From contig CM054114.1 in the NCBI GenBank assembly GCA_028673005.1, forward strand, positions 17,607,137 through 17,671,136: DNA of 64,000 nt, in the 5' to 3' direction. Every line of letters starts with the position of its first letter. The stretch's first letter is position 1. Under the pieces are notes generated by a model that did no database searches, was not told where the DNA came from, and saw nothing but the letters and a program-made list of their open reading frames with translations. The stretch is from Tanypteryx hageni. Taxonomy: Eukaryota > Arthropoda > Insecta > Odonata > Petaluridae. The position numbers were made by a program, and so were the translations under genes. Positions 1 to 11,400 of this stretch are shown one piece after another.

Positions 1-241
1 TTGAGAACATACCTATATTAAAAACCCTATTTTAAAAGATTGGGAAAACGATTTAAATTTAAATAATAAAGAATTTAAATAATAAAGACGCAAACATAAT
101 TTAATGACTTTTTAATTTAATAAATATAGATTTCAGTTCTTCATACTTACTAATATTTTGAAAATTTTGAAGGCTTTAACACAATATAATGACTTTTTAA
201 TCTAATGCAAAAAATTTAAATTTTTCATATTTGCTAGTATA

Positions 242-441
242 TTAATAAGGATTTAGTTTTACCTTGTAGATAAGTATACAAATGATTTTTTTAGACATTA
301 AATCACACAAAAATGCAACATTTCTGCAGAAATCTTTTTTCAAAATTTCACAAGGTTCATTCTGTTCTTCGAAAAAGTTCGTGACTTGTTTTCGCAAAGC
401 TAAAAGATTTTCTAGTACTTGACCTTGTGACAACCAGCTTA
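242..441 (-). pseudogene. hAT transposase fragment (GTF2IRD2/ZBED-like class), copy 1
   Basis: A 63-codon open frame, extended upstream by a Trp codon, reads W-L-S-Q-G-Q-V-L-E-N-L-L-A-L-R followed by an acidic FFEEQNE stretch and VAFLCDL. This matches the conserved block of domesticated and active hAT transposases in which a W-L-S-R-G-K-V-L motif precedes a helical region and an AFLxDL motif. No flanking catalytic blocks were found, so it is a short remnant. The same fragment lies at 36337-36536 on the + strand and at 63785-63984 on the - strand in the other S copies. Confidence 0.5.
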
Positions 442-891
442 CTTAATGGTTTGGAAGATCTACACTAAATGTTTCATCGTCATATTGAAGCACTGGCGAT
501 GCCGTGAAGCATTTGCTCGAATGTAGTACACAATACCAATAACTATACGTGATGTGTCATTTAAAACGAGATTTGGCGCAAAGATTCTGTTGATGCAAAA
601 TACATATCTTTTGTTTGTTATTTCTGTAACTTTCATCCTAAAATCATATGGGGATGCAGGCACTGTTTATCTGTTTTGTGATGTCTCTCACTCTTGAGAT
701 ATTTTTCCTTATGCGTCAACGCTTGAGAGCTATATGGAAAGGAAGGAGGAATGGTCTTCGGATCTGGGCTAGTGCTTGGTTCAGCATTTCTTGAGAACAA
801 CATAAGTTGTGCGGAAGCAGCTATCGTTTATTATTTTCCGTTGTTACTTTTGTTTAATTTCTAACATTAAAAGAGTCAAACTTATCATGGC

Positions 892-1026
892 GTCATTAGA
901 AAAACGCAAGCAATAACTGGTGATGAAAAGTAGACTGAAATATTACTTGAATGTGATTCGGAAGAAAGTGTCAGTTCAGAGACTGATAGAGAAAATAACA
1001 TTGAAGATCATGCTCATATTACTAAG
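892..1026 (+). pseudogene. Acidic exon-like fragment, possibly a transposase N terminus
   Basis: After a possible start at ATGGCG the frame is interrupted, then reads E-I-L-L-E-C-D-S-E-E-S-V-S-S-E-T-D followed by a donor-like GTAAAATG. An acidic, Ser-rich N terminus of this kind is common in piggyBac-type transposases, but nothing diagnostic of that family is visible downstream. Assignment is a guess. The copy in S copy 2 is at about 35752-35886 on the - strand. Confidence 0.2.
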
Positions 1027-1029
1027 GTA

Positions 1030-2555
1030 AAATGTTTTATTTTTATTTTTTGAGTGAGTTAATAAAAATTTACGAGGAAGATGTAGAAATCTTCGATAAA
1101 GCAGTATACGTGAAGTAATCCGAGAACCTGGAATAAAGGTCTAGTAATGCAAGGATATGGTGATTCCTTTATTTGTATCATATGCAATTTTATTCCACGT
1201 TGAATACTAAATAAGTAAAAAGAAGTTACATGTTAGGGGGGCAATGTATATTTCCACTTAAACGCACAATATGGGAAAAGGTTTTGAATTAAACGAAATG
1301 TTCGCGAGTCATTGGACCAGATCTTCGAATTCATTGCAAACGTATTTTGAATAAACCGTACTAAAAGGTACGCAAAATCCTATGATGTTGGCATGGGACT
1401 GCTCTTAGCTTCGAATTACACGCAATTTCAAATTATTCGGGATCAAAATAAAGAGGTTTTACTGTATTTTGATAGTGAAATGTTCTAAAAACCAAAAGGG
1501 GAAAACTGCTCATTTGCCCCAGCCTTGTTTTAGTGTAAAAATATTGTGTGAAAAAGTGGGGCAATTCCATAAGTAAATGCGGTATTGTTTAAGATATTTT
1601 TACAATTTGCATATATTCATTATTGCAGTAATTTAAAAGTATTTACCTATATTATGTAATTTTGGTAACCGACTGCAATATTGTATTTCTGTGTGTGAGT
1701 TTCATCACTTGACCGTAATATGTTTTCTTGAACATTTTTTTAGCAATTAATGTTCCATATAACTATTTTTCTTAAGAGATGGTTGAAACCTATGGTGAAT
1801 AGGTAAATTTTAAGAATGGATGTTAGTGCCTGTTTATTTAAACAAACAATCACTACTAAACCGGTTTAAACAGTAACTGAACTTGTATGTTTTCTAAAGT
1901 AACTGAACGGGAATGAAACCAGAGCATCATAATATTAACCGAACCTGAAGATAAAAAATATTTCATTATGTTAGAATCCCTGCTAGCTACTACCATCTTA
2001 TGCATTAGGGAGTAAAATTTCCTGGGTTCTATAACTGAAAACATGAAGATAAAAACATAAATTTGTCAAATTTTAAGTAACCATTTTCGACTCGTATAGC
2101 ATTTCAACATCAGGAACAAAGGCAGTTTACAAATCTCCTGTAAGCTTAATCTCTGTGTTAGAGGATAGCGCGCTACATAGACTGATAGCTTAGCTCCCTG
2201 CTTTACTTTCTATTATCTCTTTTAGCTCTGTTGCAAGAGCATTTCACTTCCTTTCCTTTGTAGCACATACTAGGGGTCTTGGATAAGTTTACGAATGAAT
2301 GCATGCGTTTCATCTTTATTAAAATTTTCAGAATAAAACTAAGTAGACTGATGTCCACTCACAGCAATGAAAAAAATGGCATTACCCATTGCAAGTAACT
2401 TTGGTGGTGACCATGTAAATGATATTTTAGTGAAGTTAAGAAAGGTTATTGTAATTATGAAATAACTGAAGGTCTGATAGGGGGAACTTCACTGCAATTA
2501 TAATATATTGATTTGTGTTCTTAATGGGAGTATTTTAAAAGACAAAATGTAATTT
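1030..2555. other. Non-coding arm sequence with a pogo/Tigger-like end
   Basis: No credible coding region. The segment ending near 1467 is the complement of CAGTAAAACCTCTTTATTTT, which resembles the terminal sequences of pogo/Tigger-type elements and their MITEs. No matching opposite end was found. The remainder is AT-rich and unassigned. The partner region is 34223-35748. Confidence 0.35.
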
Positions 2556-3009
2556 CTGCCATATGGACAAAAGGAGTTTTGAAGCAGAAAATCCGGGACA
2601 AAAAAAACGGGACAAAGGAAATTTTGATTTTTTTAGATTTTCTATATTTGAAATAAAAACGTTTAGAAAAGAGGAGGTACATTTTTATTTATAATTTAAA
2701 AGCAATTTAATTTATATATTTCATGGATAATTTGACAGTATTACAATAAATTAGCCAAAGGGTTTTCAGTCATATTCTAGAGTTCTTCTATCTGCCTTAA
2801 TCAAATTTGGATCCATTTTTATCATCTCATAAAAATCTTAACTAGTCAAATGTAAGTTAAATTTACATAACAAAATGCAATCGATTCGTTTTACATACAG
2901 ACGATTTTGTTCATCAGACTATTAAACATTTATTTGTGAAAATATTCTTTCCACAGTTTCATAAAGTGCCGGAATGGCAAACAAAAACCTACATTAAAAA
3001 AGGGAAAAG

Positions 3010-3120
3010 GAGAAACTTCCTTATAACCATAAAAATTAAAAATTAAATAAACAAATACACACCGGTATAGAGGAAATTACTTCACACCAGGGACCGAACA
3101 CTCACACAATGTCACGCACG
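3010..3120 (+). repeat. R1 dispersed repeat, copy a (inside Merlin)
   Basis: Begins GGAGAAACTTCCTTATAACC, then CATAAAAAT and an A-rich stretch. It continues with ACACCGGT, GAGGAAATTACTTC and CCAGGGACC. The same ordered blocks occur at 10152-10265 and, inverted, at 11236-11400. Right-arm partner: 33657-33767. The family was not recognised; it could be a MITE or SINE. Confidence 0.6.
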
Positions 3121-3299
3121 CACGCGCACCCACCCACACACCCACACACAAAATCAATTACATTTACGTAAATAAATCCCTTAGTCCGCTCTAAAATGAT
3201 GCTTGTCGGAGCACAATTAACACGGACTATATACAAATATCACCTAGCGGCTTTTAAGGAGCCTTACCAAGCAAAATAATTCAATAAAATAATTTCAGC

Positions 3300-4090
3300 T
3301 ACCTGTACTTAATTCGGGTAGAAACACTTAATAGCGTCCATTATATGAAAGAATAGCCCTACCTTCGTAGCATGCCTCCTTTTTCCCATGTATTCTATGA
3401 AATATGCTTCCATAGAATCTGGTGAAATTATTTCTACCTGACCTCCTCCTTATATCCCTCTTTACCACCACCCAGTAACACTCGGTATTTTAGTATGAGT
3501 CCTGGTGTCTTCTGGATTCACAAAATTCTTTGAGCGATTCACTCTATGGTGGTGATACCCCAAGGATTCTAGCTCCGAGTATCATTACCACTTATCGGTA
3601 TTGAGCACCGATCCTTTGCCTACGAATCGGAAAATAACACAGTTTGGAATTCCTGTTTTTAACCAGGAATTGGAATGTGTTGCGTGTCCTCCTGTCAATT
3701 CCTCCGACTATCCATTTAGTCCTAGTCAGTCGCCCACGGTTATATTTACGATGGGCAAAAGCGCTCTCATCAATCTCAACTATGTGTCCTGGACCTCCAA
3801 TTTGAGACGAATTCCCCTCCAATCACGCGGACAAAGCTCCCTGAGACAATATATAAGTCGCCTGATTGTCTCACGGCAATGTATCGTTTCCCTAACAGTA
3901 ACAGATGTTAGATACTTCAGTATCCACGCCAACGCTACTGACAGAAAAATATCTATTCCAAGTTCCCACCAAGCAAATATGGTCCCGCTCCGATGGATAT
4001 GCTCTTCCTGCAGATTTTCTTTACGCATCTTACTGTGACTCCCTTGTTTTCCCCTTTGATAAACGAAATCTTCTCTATGTAAAGCCAAAC
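3300..4090 (-). pseudogene. Merlin (IS1016-like) transposase, inactivated, copy 1
   Basis: Reading the - strand across three frames gives an N-terminal part (LHREDFVYQRG) and a helical segment ending RELCPRDW. A core follows, with G-N-S-S-Q-I-G-G-P-G-H-I-V-E-I-D-E-S, K-Y-N-R-G-R and W-I-V-G-G-I-D-R. These are the signature blocks of the ISXO2-like/Merlin DDE transposase fold; the first catalytic Asp is in VEIDES. Further on, a shifted frame gives LNTDKW with the second Asp and a degraded V-N-R-S-K-N-F-V-N-P block. The expected third acidic residue is not recognisable, and there are frameshifts and stops, so the copy is dead. Known role of the family: cut-and-paste transposition of Merlin elements. 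Confidence 0.75.
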
Positions 4091-4429
4091 GATTGCATTT
4101 TGGAAATGTAAATGTAACTTACATTTGACCTGGTAAGATTTTTGTGAGATGATAAAAAGAATCAAAATTTAATTATGGCAGATAGAAGAACTCTAAAATA
4201 TGACTGAAAAAACCTTTGGCTACTTTATTATAATACTTTTAAATTATTCATGAAATATATAAATTAAAATGCTATTAAAGTGATTAGAAATGTATTTCCT
4301 CTTTTCTAGACGTCTTTATTTCAAATATAGAAAATCTAAAAATAGCGAAATTTCCATTGTCCCGTGTTTTTTTAATGTCCCGGATTTTCTCCTTCAAAAC
4401 TCATATTGTCCCGGTTGTGACGATCAGCA

Positions 4430-5315
4430 TCTGATCACCCTATTCACATGGGATCTCTCATCAGAACGTAAACTGGAACATACGCAGTGTTGCGATAAAT
4501 ACGGTAATAAGTTGGCTGAACTTGACCATTGATCTTTAAAATCTATTACTTTTGTAACAGCTAAGGGGCCTGCAAAAATTTAGTGTCACATATTTTTTAT
4601 TTCAAGCGCAAAAATCAAGCGGGACGAAATTAAAACTCATAGTAGTCGTAATGAGAACAAAATGGTGTCATGTCGCCTCGTGATACATAAGAGCGTTTAA
4701 ATGTGGCAGAAACCGCTGGAAACAAACCCACTGGGATGGTACCTTTGAGCAAAAAATATCAACTTCGTTAATATTTGCCGTAGAAAACCGATTAAAAGAC
4801 GTGCATAGTCGAGAAACTACGTACAGTGTTAAACAGTGATGCATTCTCATCAGAAATGCATTAAAAAGTTATGATTAATTCGTACGGCCAAGGACTTGAG
4901 GTCGGTGCATACTAATTCCATCCAGCAGCGGTCAAAAAAAAATACTAACTCCGTCCCAGGGTTTTCGGAAGGACATACTAACTCAATCCCACCGCGAAAC
5001 TAAAGTTTCCTTCCCATTTTTCTGTCTGTAAGAAAAGTAGCTTTCTGGAAATCCGTGTACACTATACTTGGTGATAAATTTAACCGGAGTTTAAACCATT
5101 AGGAGATTAAATATTGAAAAGCCTCACAGCCTTTATTAGGAAGCAAGAAAAATACCAAAGGTATGCCGTGGATAGTAAAAACCTGACTTTTTAAATGTGC
5201 CACCAACAAAAATAATATCCATGCTAGCTAAAAGTTCCAAGTTCGCATTGGTCGAAAATGAGGGTGCCATTTATAAACATAAATTTCTCTTGTCGATTAC
5301 TTTTTATTTCCATCG
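4430..5315. other. Non-coding arm sequence
   Basis: No coding region, RNA gene or repeat that I could support. Short open frames (for example 4668-4850) show no family motifs and no splice-site context. Partner: about 31462-32347. Confidence 0.4.
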
Positions 5316-5319
5316 AATC

Positions 5320-7950
5320 TAGGGGTCTAGGACGTTTCGCCGCGGCCGTTTCGCCGCAGCCGTTTCGCCGCGAATGACCTTTCGTCGCAAGGTGTTTTTT
5401 CGATATTTGTGCAAGAAAGCATAAAATTGCAATTTTCAATTATTTGGATGTAGGATAAGTACCTACTTCAAAATCTTGTTAATGACTGGTAGGCTTAAAG
5501 ATATATTTGATCTCGGAAACATGGTTTATAGGGACCAAATTTATGAACAAGCATAATATGAAGAAATAGATCTTCCGTTACAACTTAATATCACCGATTT
5601 AATACAAGGTATATCCGATACGATCACTTCGAAGGAATATGCTAGATCGACTGTCGTGCCGAGATTCCTTATTCCTTCCTTCCTACCATAATAACATAAA
5701 TAACTGAAAGATAACGTCATGATGAGTTGACAGAAAAATTTAATTACGAGTTACCCATTAGAATAAGAAGTCAGATATATTTAACTTTTAAAATCACAAT
5801 AAGAATTTTACCTTGTTTATCACACCCATCGTTTACCTTCACTTTCCCTCCCCCATTTTAGTGCTTTTCGTCACTGCTGAAAAGCACTATTATCTTCGTG
5901 GATGTCCGTCCGTCAGTCCGTGCGCGTATATCAGGAAAGAACTGGCACCGATTTCAACCAAATTTGGTACCTAGAATTTTCACATAAGTACATGACCAAA
6001 ATGATATATTTGGACCGGATCGACCAAGCATGGGTGCCACAATTGCAAAGTTAAACATTTCGGTAATTCGAACTTTCGAATGAATTGGCTAAACCGATTT
6101 GAACGAAATTCTGTATTAAAGAGGCGTGCAACATCAAATAACAAAATCAAGATTTTTGGATAGATAGAGTGAGCAGGGCTGCCACAATACAAGGAATAAT
6201 AAAATCTTTTACACGTATTTGTCTTTAACTGACCGCATCAGTTTCAACCAAATTTAATATTTATAATATCCACATATATACAAAACTACATTAGCATATT
6301 TAAACCGAATCAGCCAAACAGGTGCCACAATTACAAATTAAACTTTCTGTAATTAAGGATTTGGCAGGAATTGGCTGAATGGATTTCAATTAAACTTTAT
6401 ATATATATATATGATTTTACAACATACCATAACATACAAACGAAAGTTCTTTGAGATCCGTTTAGCCAATACCTTCCAAATTCATACTTACAGAAAAAAT
6501 CTTACCTTGATATTGTGGTATCCCTGTTTAGTCGACATGGCTGAAATATAATATTTTGGTTATTTATTTATATGAAGATTATATATTCCATAATTTGTTA
6601 AAATCCATGAAGTCAATTCACTAGAAATACGTGTAAAAATATTATTTAACCTTTTATTGTTGTTGCCATGCTCTTGAGCTCCGCTTTAATTTTCTTGATT
6701 TCGTTATGTTATATTGTAAACATCTTATATAAAAAATTAATTGAAATCCTTTTAGCCAACTACTTCCAAATCCTTAATAATTGAAAGAGTTTAATTTGTA
6801 ATTGTGACTCTCCTGTTTGGCTTATTCAGTTTAATACGCTAACATGTTTTTTATATGTTTTTATTGTAAATGTTAAATTTGGTTAAAATTGATGTAGACA
6901 GTTCAACACAAATACCTGTAAAAAGAAAATTATTTTGTTCCTTGTATTATGGCAGCCCTGTTTTCTATAACTATACAAAAATATTTATTTGTCATATTAT
7001 GTTGCATGCCTCTTTAAAAAAAATTTCTTTGTAATCGGTTAAGTTAAATCCATCCAAATTCATAACTACCGAAATGTATAACTTTGCAATTGTGGCCCCC
7101 CTGATTAGTCGAGTTGGCCCAAACATGTTATTTTGGTCATTAATTTATGTCAGTATTCTATGTACCAAATTTGGTTGAAATCGATTTATCCGATTCTTCC
7201 CTGATATATGCGTACGGACGGACGGACATCACTTAGATAATAGTGCTTTTCAGCAATGACGAAAAGCACTAATAAAATTCATGGCTTTGGACGAGAATGC
7301 GTAGAATCCAATTCCGTTCAATACCGTCATTAAGAGTTTAATTTGTTATTATGGCGCACCCGTATGTCTGATCTGAAACAAATATGCCGTTATGGCCGCT
7401 ATGGTTTTGAATATATTTATATCCTATAAATATTAAATATCGTTGAAAGTTATGCAAATCGTAAAGAATTTTATTCCTTGTATGTGCAGTCATGAATTTT
7501 ATATCTATAAAACACGTCTTGATTTCATTTTAATGTGTTGCGCACCTCCTTCATACAAAATTTCTGTGGCATCCGTTTGACCAGACCTAAATAAATTCAT
7601 GAAAACAAAAAAAAATAATTTGCAGTAGTGGCATCACTGCTGCTTTGATGCCGTCTTCATATAACACTTATTCACCTATTTTTTAGAAGATTATATTTAA
7701 CAAATTTAGTTGAAACTGGTTCGGCTAATCTATTCCGGAATCATGAAAACAAATGTTTCAAGTTGCAATATACACTTCTGCTGGATAGTTTAGGCACAAA
7801 ATCCAAACACCTACTGTATTTATGTGAAGATTCTATATACCAAATTTCCTTGAAATCGATTCAGCCTATTCTTTCCATTACACTAAAAATTCATTAACGA
7901 CGGCGGCGAACCGTATCTCGCGGCGAAACGTCTCATTCCATGAATCTAGT
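5320..7950. mobile_element. Element with GCCGCG-rich inverted ends, copy 1
   Basis: GACGTTTCGCCGCG at 5331-5344 is matched by its complement near 7918-7931. The left end has further tandem subrepeats of CCGTTTCGCCGC and the right end has CGGCGGCGAACC. Between them lies an array of degenerate blocks resembling AAATTTGGTTGAAATCG and GGCAGCCCTG, including the foldback unit at 5859-7271. There is no transposase, so it is non-autonomous. Partner: 28827-31457. Confidence 0.5.
5859..7271. mobile_element. Foldback (hairpin-ended) non-autonomous element, copy 1
   Basis: Both ends carry TAGTGCTTTTCGTCA, then TGCTGAAAAGCACTA, itself a perfect-stem hairpin, followed inward by GTCCGTCCGTC-type sequence. 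The two halves (about 5859-6480 and 6560-7271) are degenerate inverted repeats of each other along their length. Shared blocks include ACCAAATTTGGT, the GCAATTGTGGC region and CCTTGTATTATGGCAGCCC. No protein is encoded. The structure is that of foldback-type elements; family unknown. Partner: 29506-30918. Confidence 0.6.
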
Positions 7951-7954
7951 GCCT

Positions 7955-9719
7955 GTGCGTGGGACAGAGTTACCATGGGCCTCTAACAACCGCGGGACTG
8001 AGCTAGTATGCGACATTTTCGAATAACAACATCCCGGGACTTTTAACTAAATAATTTAATAACTTTATCTGAATTGCGCTCGCGCATTCCATATTAACAC
8101 TCTTCAAAATTTCTGGTGTAATATGTGATGTCCACTGAGCATTTACAACACACAAGACATCAGTATTTACAGTTGCTTGATGGTTGGTTCTGTGTGCACT
8201 TGTCGCTGTTTATGTAGGTCAAAATATAGAGTGAACTTTATTTAAAATATATTTTCCCTTTAAATAAAATAGATAATGACTGATAACCGGCAGTCAGAGA
8301 AGAAAAAGGGGAAAATCTAAACTCTTGAGGTTAAATTAAATGTTTAATTTCAGGACACATGCCTTCGTCCCAGCATTTCGCTCATTAAATTAAAATATGT
8401 TTGCATTCCTTTCGTGCTTTGTATTTTTTGTTTATTGCTCCCTATTCGGTTGTTCAGTTTTTTTAATGCAATACCAAGATATTTGAATTCTTCCTGTATT
8501 TGGTCTCATTCCTCGTTCTTTTATTTATCAAGACCACAGGGGTTTTGAAACTTTTTTCTCTGCGGCCCTGTAAAATATGAACATATATGTTGCGGCCCAC
8601 AAAAATTTGTATTCATAAATTGCTACATATTAATTAATAATTAGTTAACCTGCGACAGAAAATAGCGTAAATTAATTAAATCTTTCGTACATAGAGTACA
8701 AAAGTAACATTTCACACATAGAATATATATGCGCTGCTTTTAAACCAGAAATACAGAGCTGAATTTACATCTTAACAAGATGTCCAAACCAGGACTAATG
8801 CAGGCTGGTTTTCCAAAGTTTACATCCCTAATTGATTACTTATAATGGCAGGAAATGTTTCACTATGTGTTAGTCATTCCAAGGAATTCCCATGGTATAA
8901 ATAACATTTGCAATTCATAGTTTATCAATGATAGAGAAAAATTGCAAAAACAAATTAATAGAGTATTATCAGGTTTAAAATACTAAAAGCAATGTCAAAA
9001 TCTCTTTCTTACATTATAGTAGTATTTTGCATGTATTATTTTAAATAAACTAATGTAATTAACGCTACTGTTTATACTCTAACATGTATGGATTAAGTGT
9101 CCATTGCTGAATGGTAGTCGAGCGGAAAAGAAAATAACTCATTTGTTCACTCGTTTATGCTCAAGCCGAGTTCGGTAATAGTCGTCTCCATGGCAACAAT
9201 CCGATAAAATGCGATTTAAAATGCAAAAGCGGTACGTTTTGGTAGACTTTCGAGAAAATATGATCAATTACCAAATTTCTGTGATAAGAATTAGAATTTA
9301 CATTCTTTTCCCCTTAGAACAGTACAAATCTCGCTCCGATATCACAATTTTAAGATATATTAAAGTTTTAGGTAAAACAAATCCTTTGGAAATCAGTCTA
9401 GAAATTAATCAGCATGTCATACAATACAATATAATTAAACTGGAAAATGGAATCATCCAAGAAGCGAGCGCAATTTAATAACAGAAAAACTTAATAATTA
9501 GTTCCTTTTCCAAATAGAATTTCCGCTGATTTTATTTGGAACTCATTAGATATTAATTAAAAACTATTTTACTGCCTTATTACCACACTATTTACGCCAA
9601 TAAATTATTTTAAAGCTGAAGCGCACAAATATGCAAGACATTTCTTTCAATGCCTTGATATTACTAGGCAGATTGAAATGATCGATAGCTACTCTGTATA
9701 ATAAAATACTCCTTATGGT

Positions 9720-9720
<1 letters not shown>
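7955..9720. other. Arm sequence with a hAT-like end and an unassigned 89-codon frame
   Basis: At 8537 the sequence CAGGGGTTTTGAAAC, followed by a T-run and TGCGGCCCTG, resembles the termini of hAT elements. Related GCGGCCCAT text recurs near 11725, but no second end was confirmed. The open frame at 9209-9478 (+) encodes 89 residues rich in Ile, Arg and Tyr, with no recognised motif and no start or splice context. Partner: 27057-28822. Confidence 0.3.
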
Positions 9721-9723
<3 letters not shown>

Positions 9724-9768
<45 letters not shown>

Positions 9769-9779
9769 ATTATTATTAA
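9724..9779. repeat. (TA)n then (ATT)n microsatellite, copy 1
   Basis: About 42 bases of alternating TA are followed by about five ATT units. The partner in S copy 2 (27010-27053) has about 12 bases fewer of TA, which accounts for the 12-bp shift in arm pairing. Confidence 0.95.
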
Positions 9780-10151
9780 TCGAAACAGTATTTATACAAC
9801 GCTATTCGAAAATGAGTTATAAATTACGCCAGTAAAATAAGAATCCTGTTTATCTTATTGCAAAGTAGAGTTGGAAATTACATGATGGCAAAAATCATCT
9901 GGCAAATATGGTAGAATATAAAGAATTATTACATGGATTTCAGATAGTTTTCCATTCTTGTCATCAAAGGAAAGAAATATACTGACAAATCACTTTCCTT
10001 TCTCTTTTCACACGAGTAATCTTACTATGGTATTAGTTTGATGACATCCCAAAAAATTGATTTTAAGACTTTCACCTTACAGTCGTAACTAAAGAAAGGC
10101 AATGCAGGAGTTTTGGGTAAAAGAGAAGCAGTAAAGATTGGTAGTAATGAA

Positions 10152-10265
10152 AAATGGAGAAACCTCCTAATAACCATAAAAATAGTAAAAAGGGACTGCT
10201 CACACGCCGGTTTAAGGGAAATTACTCTGCGCCAGGGGCCTAACACTCCTGCAGTCACACTCTCT
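10152..10265 (+). repeat. R1 dispersed repeat, copy b (one side of the Penelope-like fragment)
   Basis: Ordered blocks GGAGAAACCTCC, TAATAACCATAAAAAT, CACGCCGGTTTAAGGG, AAATTACTCTGCGCCAGGGG and CTAACACTC. It faces copy c at 11236-11400 in inverted orientation across a Penelope-like reverse transcriptase fragment. Partner: 26524-26637. Confidence 0.65.
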
Positions 10266-10298
10266 GGGTTCCTATTGGAAACTAATTGTGTTTTTGTT

Positions 10299-11215
10299 CA
10301 AAGAAGTTCATGAATAAATTGGCCAAAAGGTGAAAGTTGATTCCCAATGGCTGCCCAATCCTGATGTTTGTAAATGTTTTTATAGAATAGGAAAAAAGTT
10401 TGTCCCATGCAGAATTTAGAAGAGTTAATTTATTCAATGGATGTCGGGGGAAGCGAGAAAACTAAGTGTAGTATTTATTGGGATGCTAGGAAAGAGAGAC
10501 GTGACATCAAAAGAATCTAACGCTTGGGAATCACTAAGTATTACATTTTTGGCAGTGTCAATGAATCTTCAGGTTTTTAAATTCGTCAACTATCCATTTA
10601 TAAAGGAGATAAGTGTGGAAATCAATATATGAAGCAATAGGTCTCAGAAATTCCGGGTTTGTGAACTTAAGGTAAACAATGTGACATTGAAATGGTAGGA
10701 TTTGAAACCGTAATCTTATAATGTAAGACCTCTTCTGAGTTGTAGGCAGTTTTTTCTTTTATGGTGTCCTTGGTAGAAAAAATCATTTGATTAAAAGAAT
10801 TTCTGTTGAGAAGTGAATAAGGTCCGTTTTCAAATAATTGTTCAACTTTATCAAAATAATCTTGCTGATTCATGACACGATGCCAACGGAATTTCCTTTA
10901 TCGGCTTTTAAATAAAAAGTATTTTAATTTTAAAAGTTTGATGAGTTTGTAATCGGGACTGGGAAGGTGATTTGTAGTGTTGTTTTTTATATTATATTCC
11001 AGTTGTATTGTTCAAGCAGCTCTTACGTGATTTATGGTAGTATCATCAAGGTTTTTAATGGATTATTCAATGCCTATAATATTATCTAAATAAGGTTCTA
11101 TGTAAAGGAGACAAAAGTTAAATTCTTTGCTCAAGAGATTGGGTTCTTGTTTAGTAAATGTTTCTTCAGACATGTTATTGTCAATATCGATGTCATCAAA
11201 GTGTTCCATGTGCTC
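10299..11215 (-). pseudogene. Penelope-like element reverse transcriptase fragment, copy 1
   Basis: The - strand reads, across frames, a conserved N-terminal region (LLSKEFNFCLLYIEPY), then K-A-D-K-G-N-S-V-G-I-V, D-Y-F-D-K-V-E-Q-L-F, and a shifted L-P-K-F-T-N-P-E-F-L-R-P-I. Further blocks are F-D-V-T-S-L-F-P-S-I-P and I-G-Q-P-L-G. This order (DKGN, LPKxHKP, RPI, SFDVTSLFxNVP, GxxMGSP) is that of Penelope-like reverse transcriptases. The YVDD block and the GIY-YIG endonuclease are absent. Several stops and frameshifts make it non-functional. Confidence 0.75.
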
Positions 11216-11235
11216 ACTAAATTATCTTATGTTTT

Positions 11236-11400
11236 GTGCGTGTGTGAGAAAAAGTCTCTGGCATGGAGTAGTTTCCCATAAACCCGGAGTGTGTCTGAGA
11301 TAGCGTGTGCTAGGTCCCTGGCGTGGAGTAATTTCTCCTCAACCGGCGTGTGTTTTTCCTTTTTATTATTTTTATGGTTATTGGGAGATTTCTCCGTTTT
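11236..11400 (-). repeat. R1 dispersed repeat, copy c (other side of the Penelope-like fragment)
   Basis: The - strand reads GGAGAAATCTCCCAATAACC, CACACGCCGGTTGAGGAG, AAATTACTCCACGCCAGGGA and a second partial unit ACTACTCCATGCCAGAGAC. It is longer than copies a and b because of that partial internal duplication. Partner: 25389-25553. Confidence 0.65.

Larger units (their letters stand above)
2560..4425 (-). mobile_element. Merlin DNA transposon with about 365-bp inverted ends, copy 1
   Basis: The sequence at about 2560-2925 is repeated in inverted orientation at about 4055-4425, with roughly 80-85% identity by eye. Both ends carry the CCGGGAC motifs and an AATATAGAAAATC-type block. Between them lies a Merlin transposase remnant on the - strand and one copy of the R1 dispersed repeat. 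The inverted repeats reach into the 5' part of the transposase reading frame. Target-site duplications could not be settled because the outermost bases have diverged. The identical element in S copy 2 is at 32352-34217. Confidence 0.65.

Noticed and set aside
460..663. Open frame of 67 codons (- strand) beside the hAT fragment
   Set aside because: No hAT block is visible in it and the composition is ordinary; kept out of the annotation.
10025..10313. Overlapping 66- and 77-codon frames on both strands
   Set aside because: They coincide with R1 repeat copy b and show no protein family motifs.
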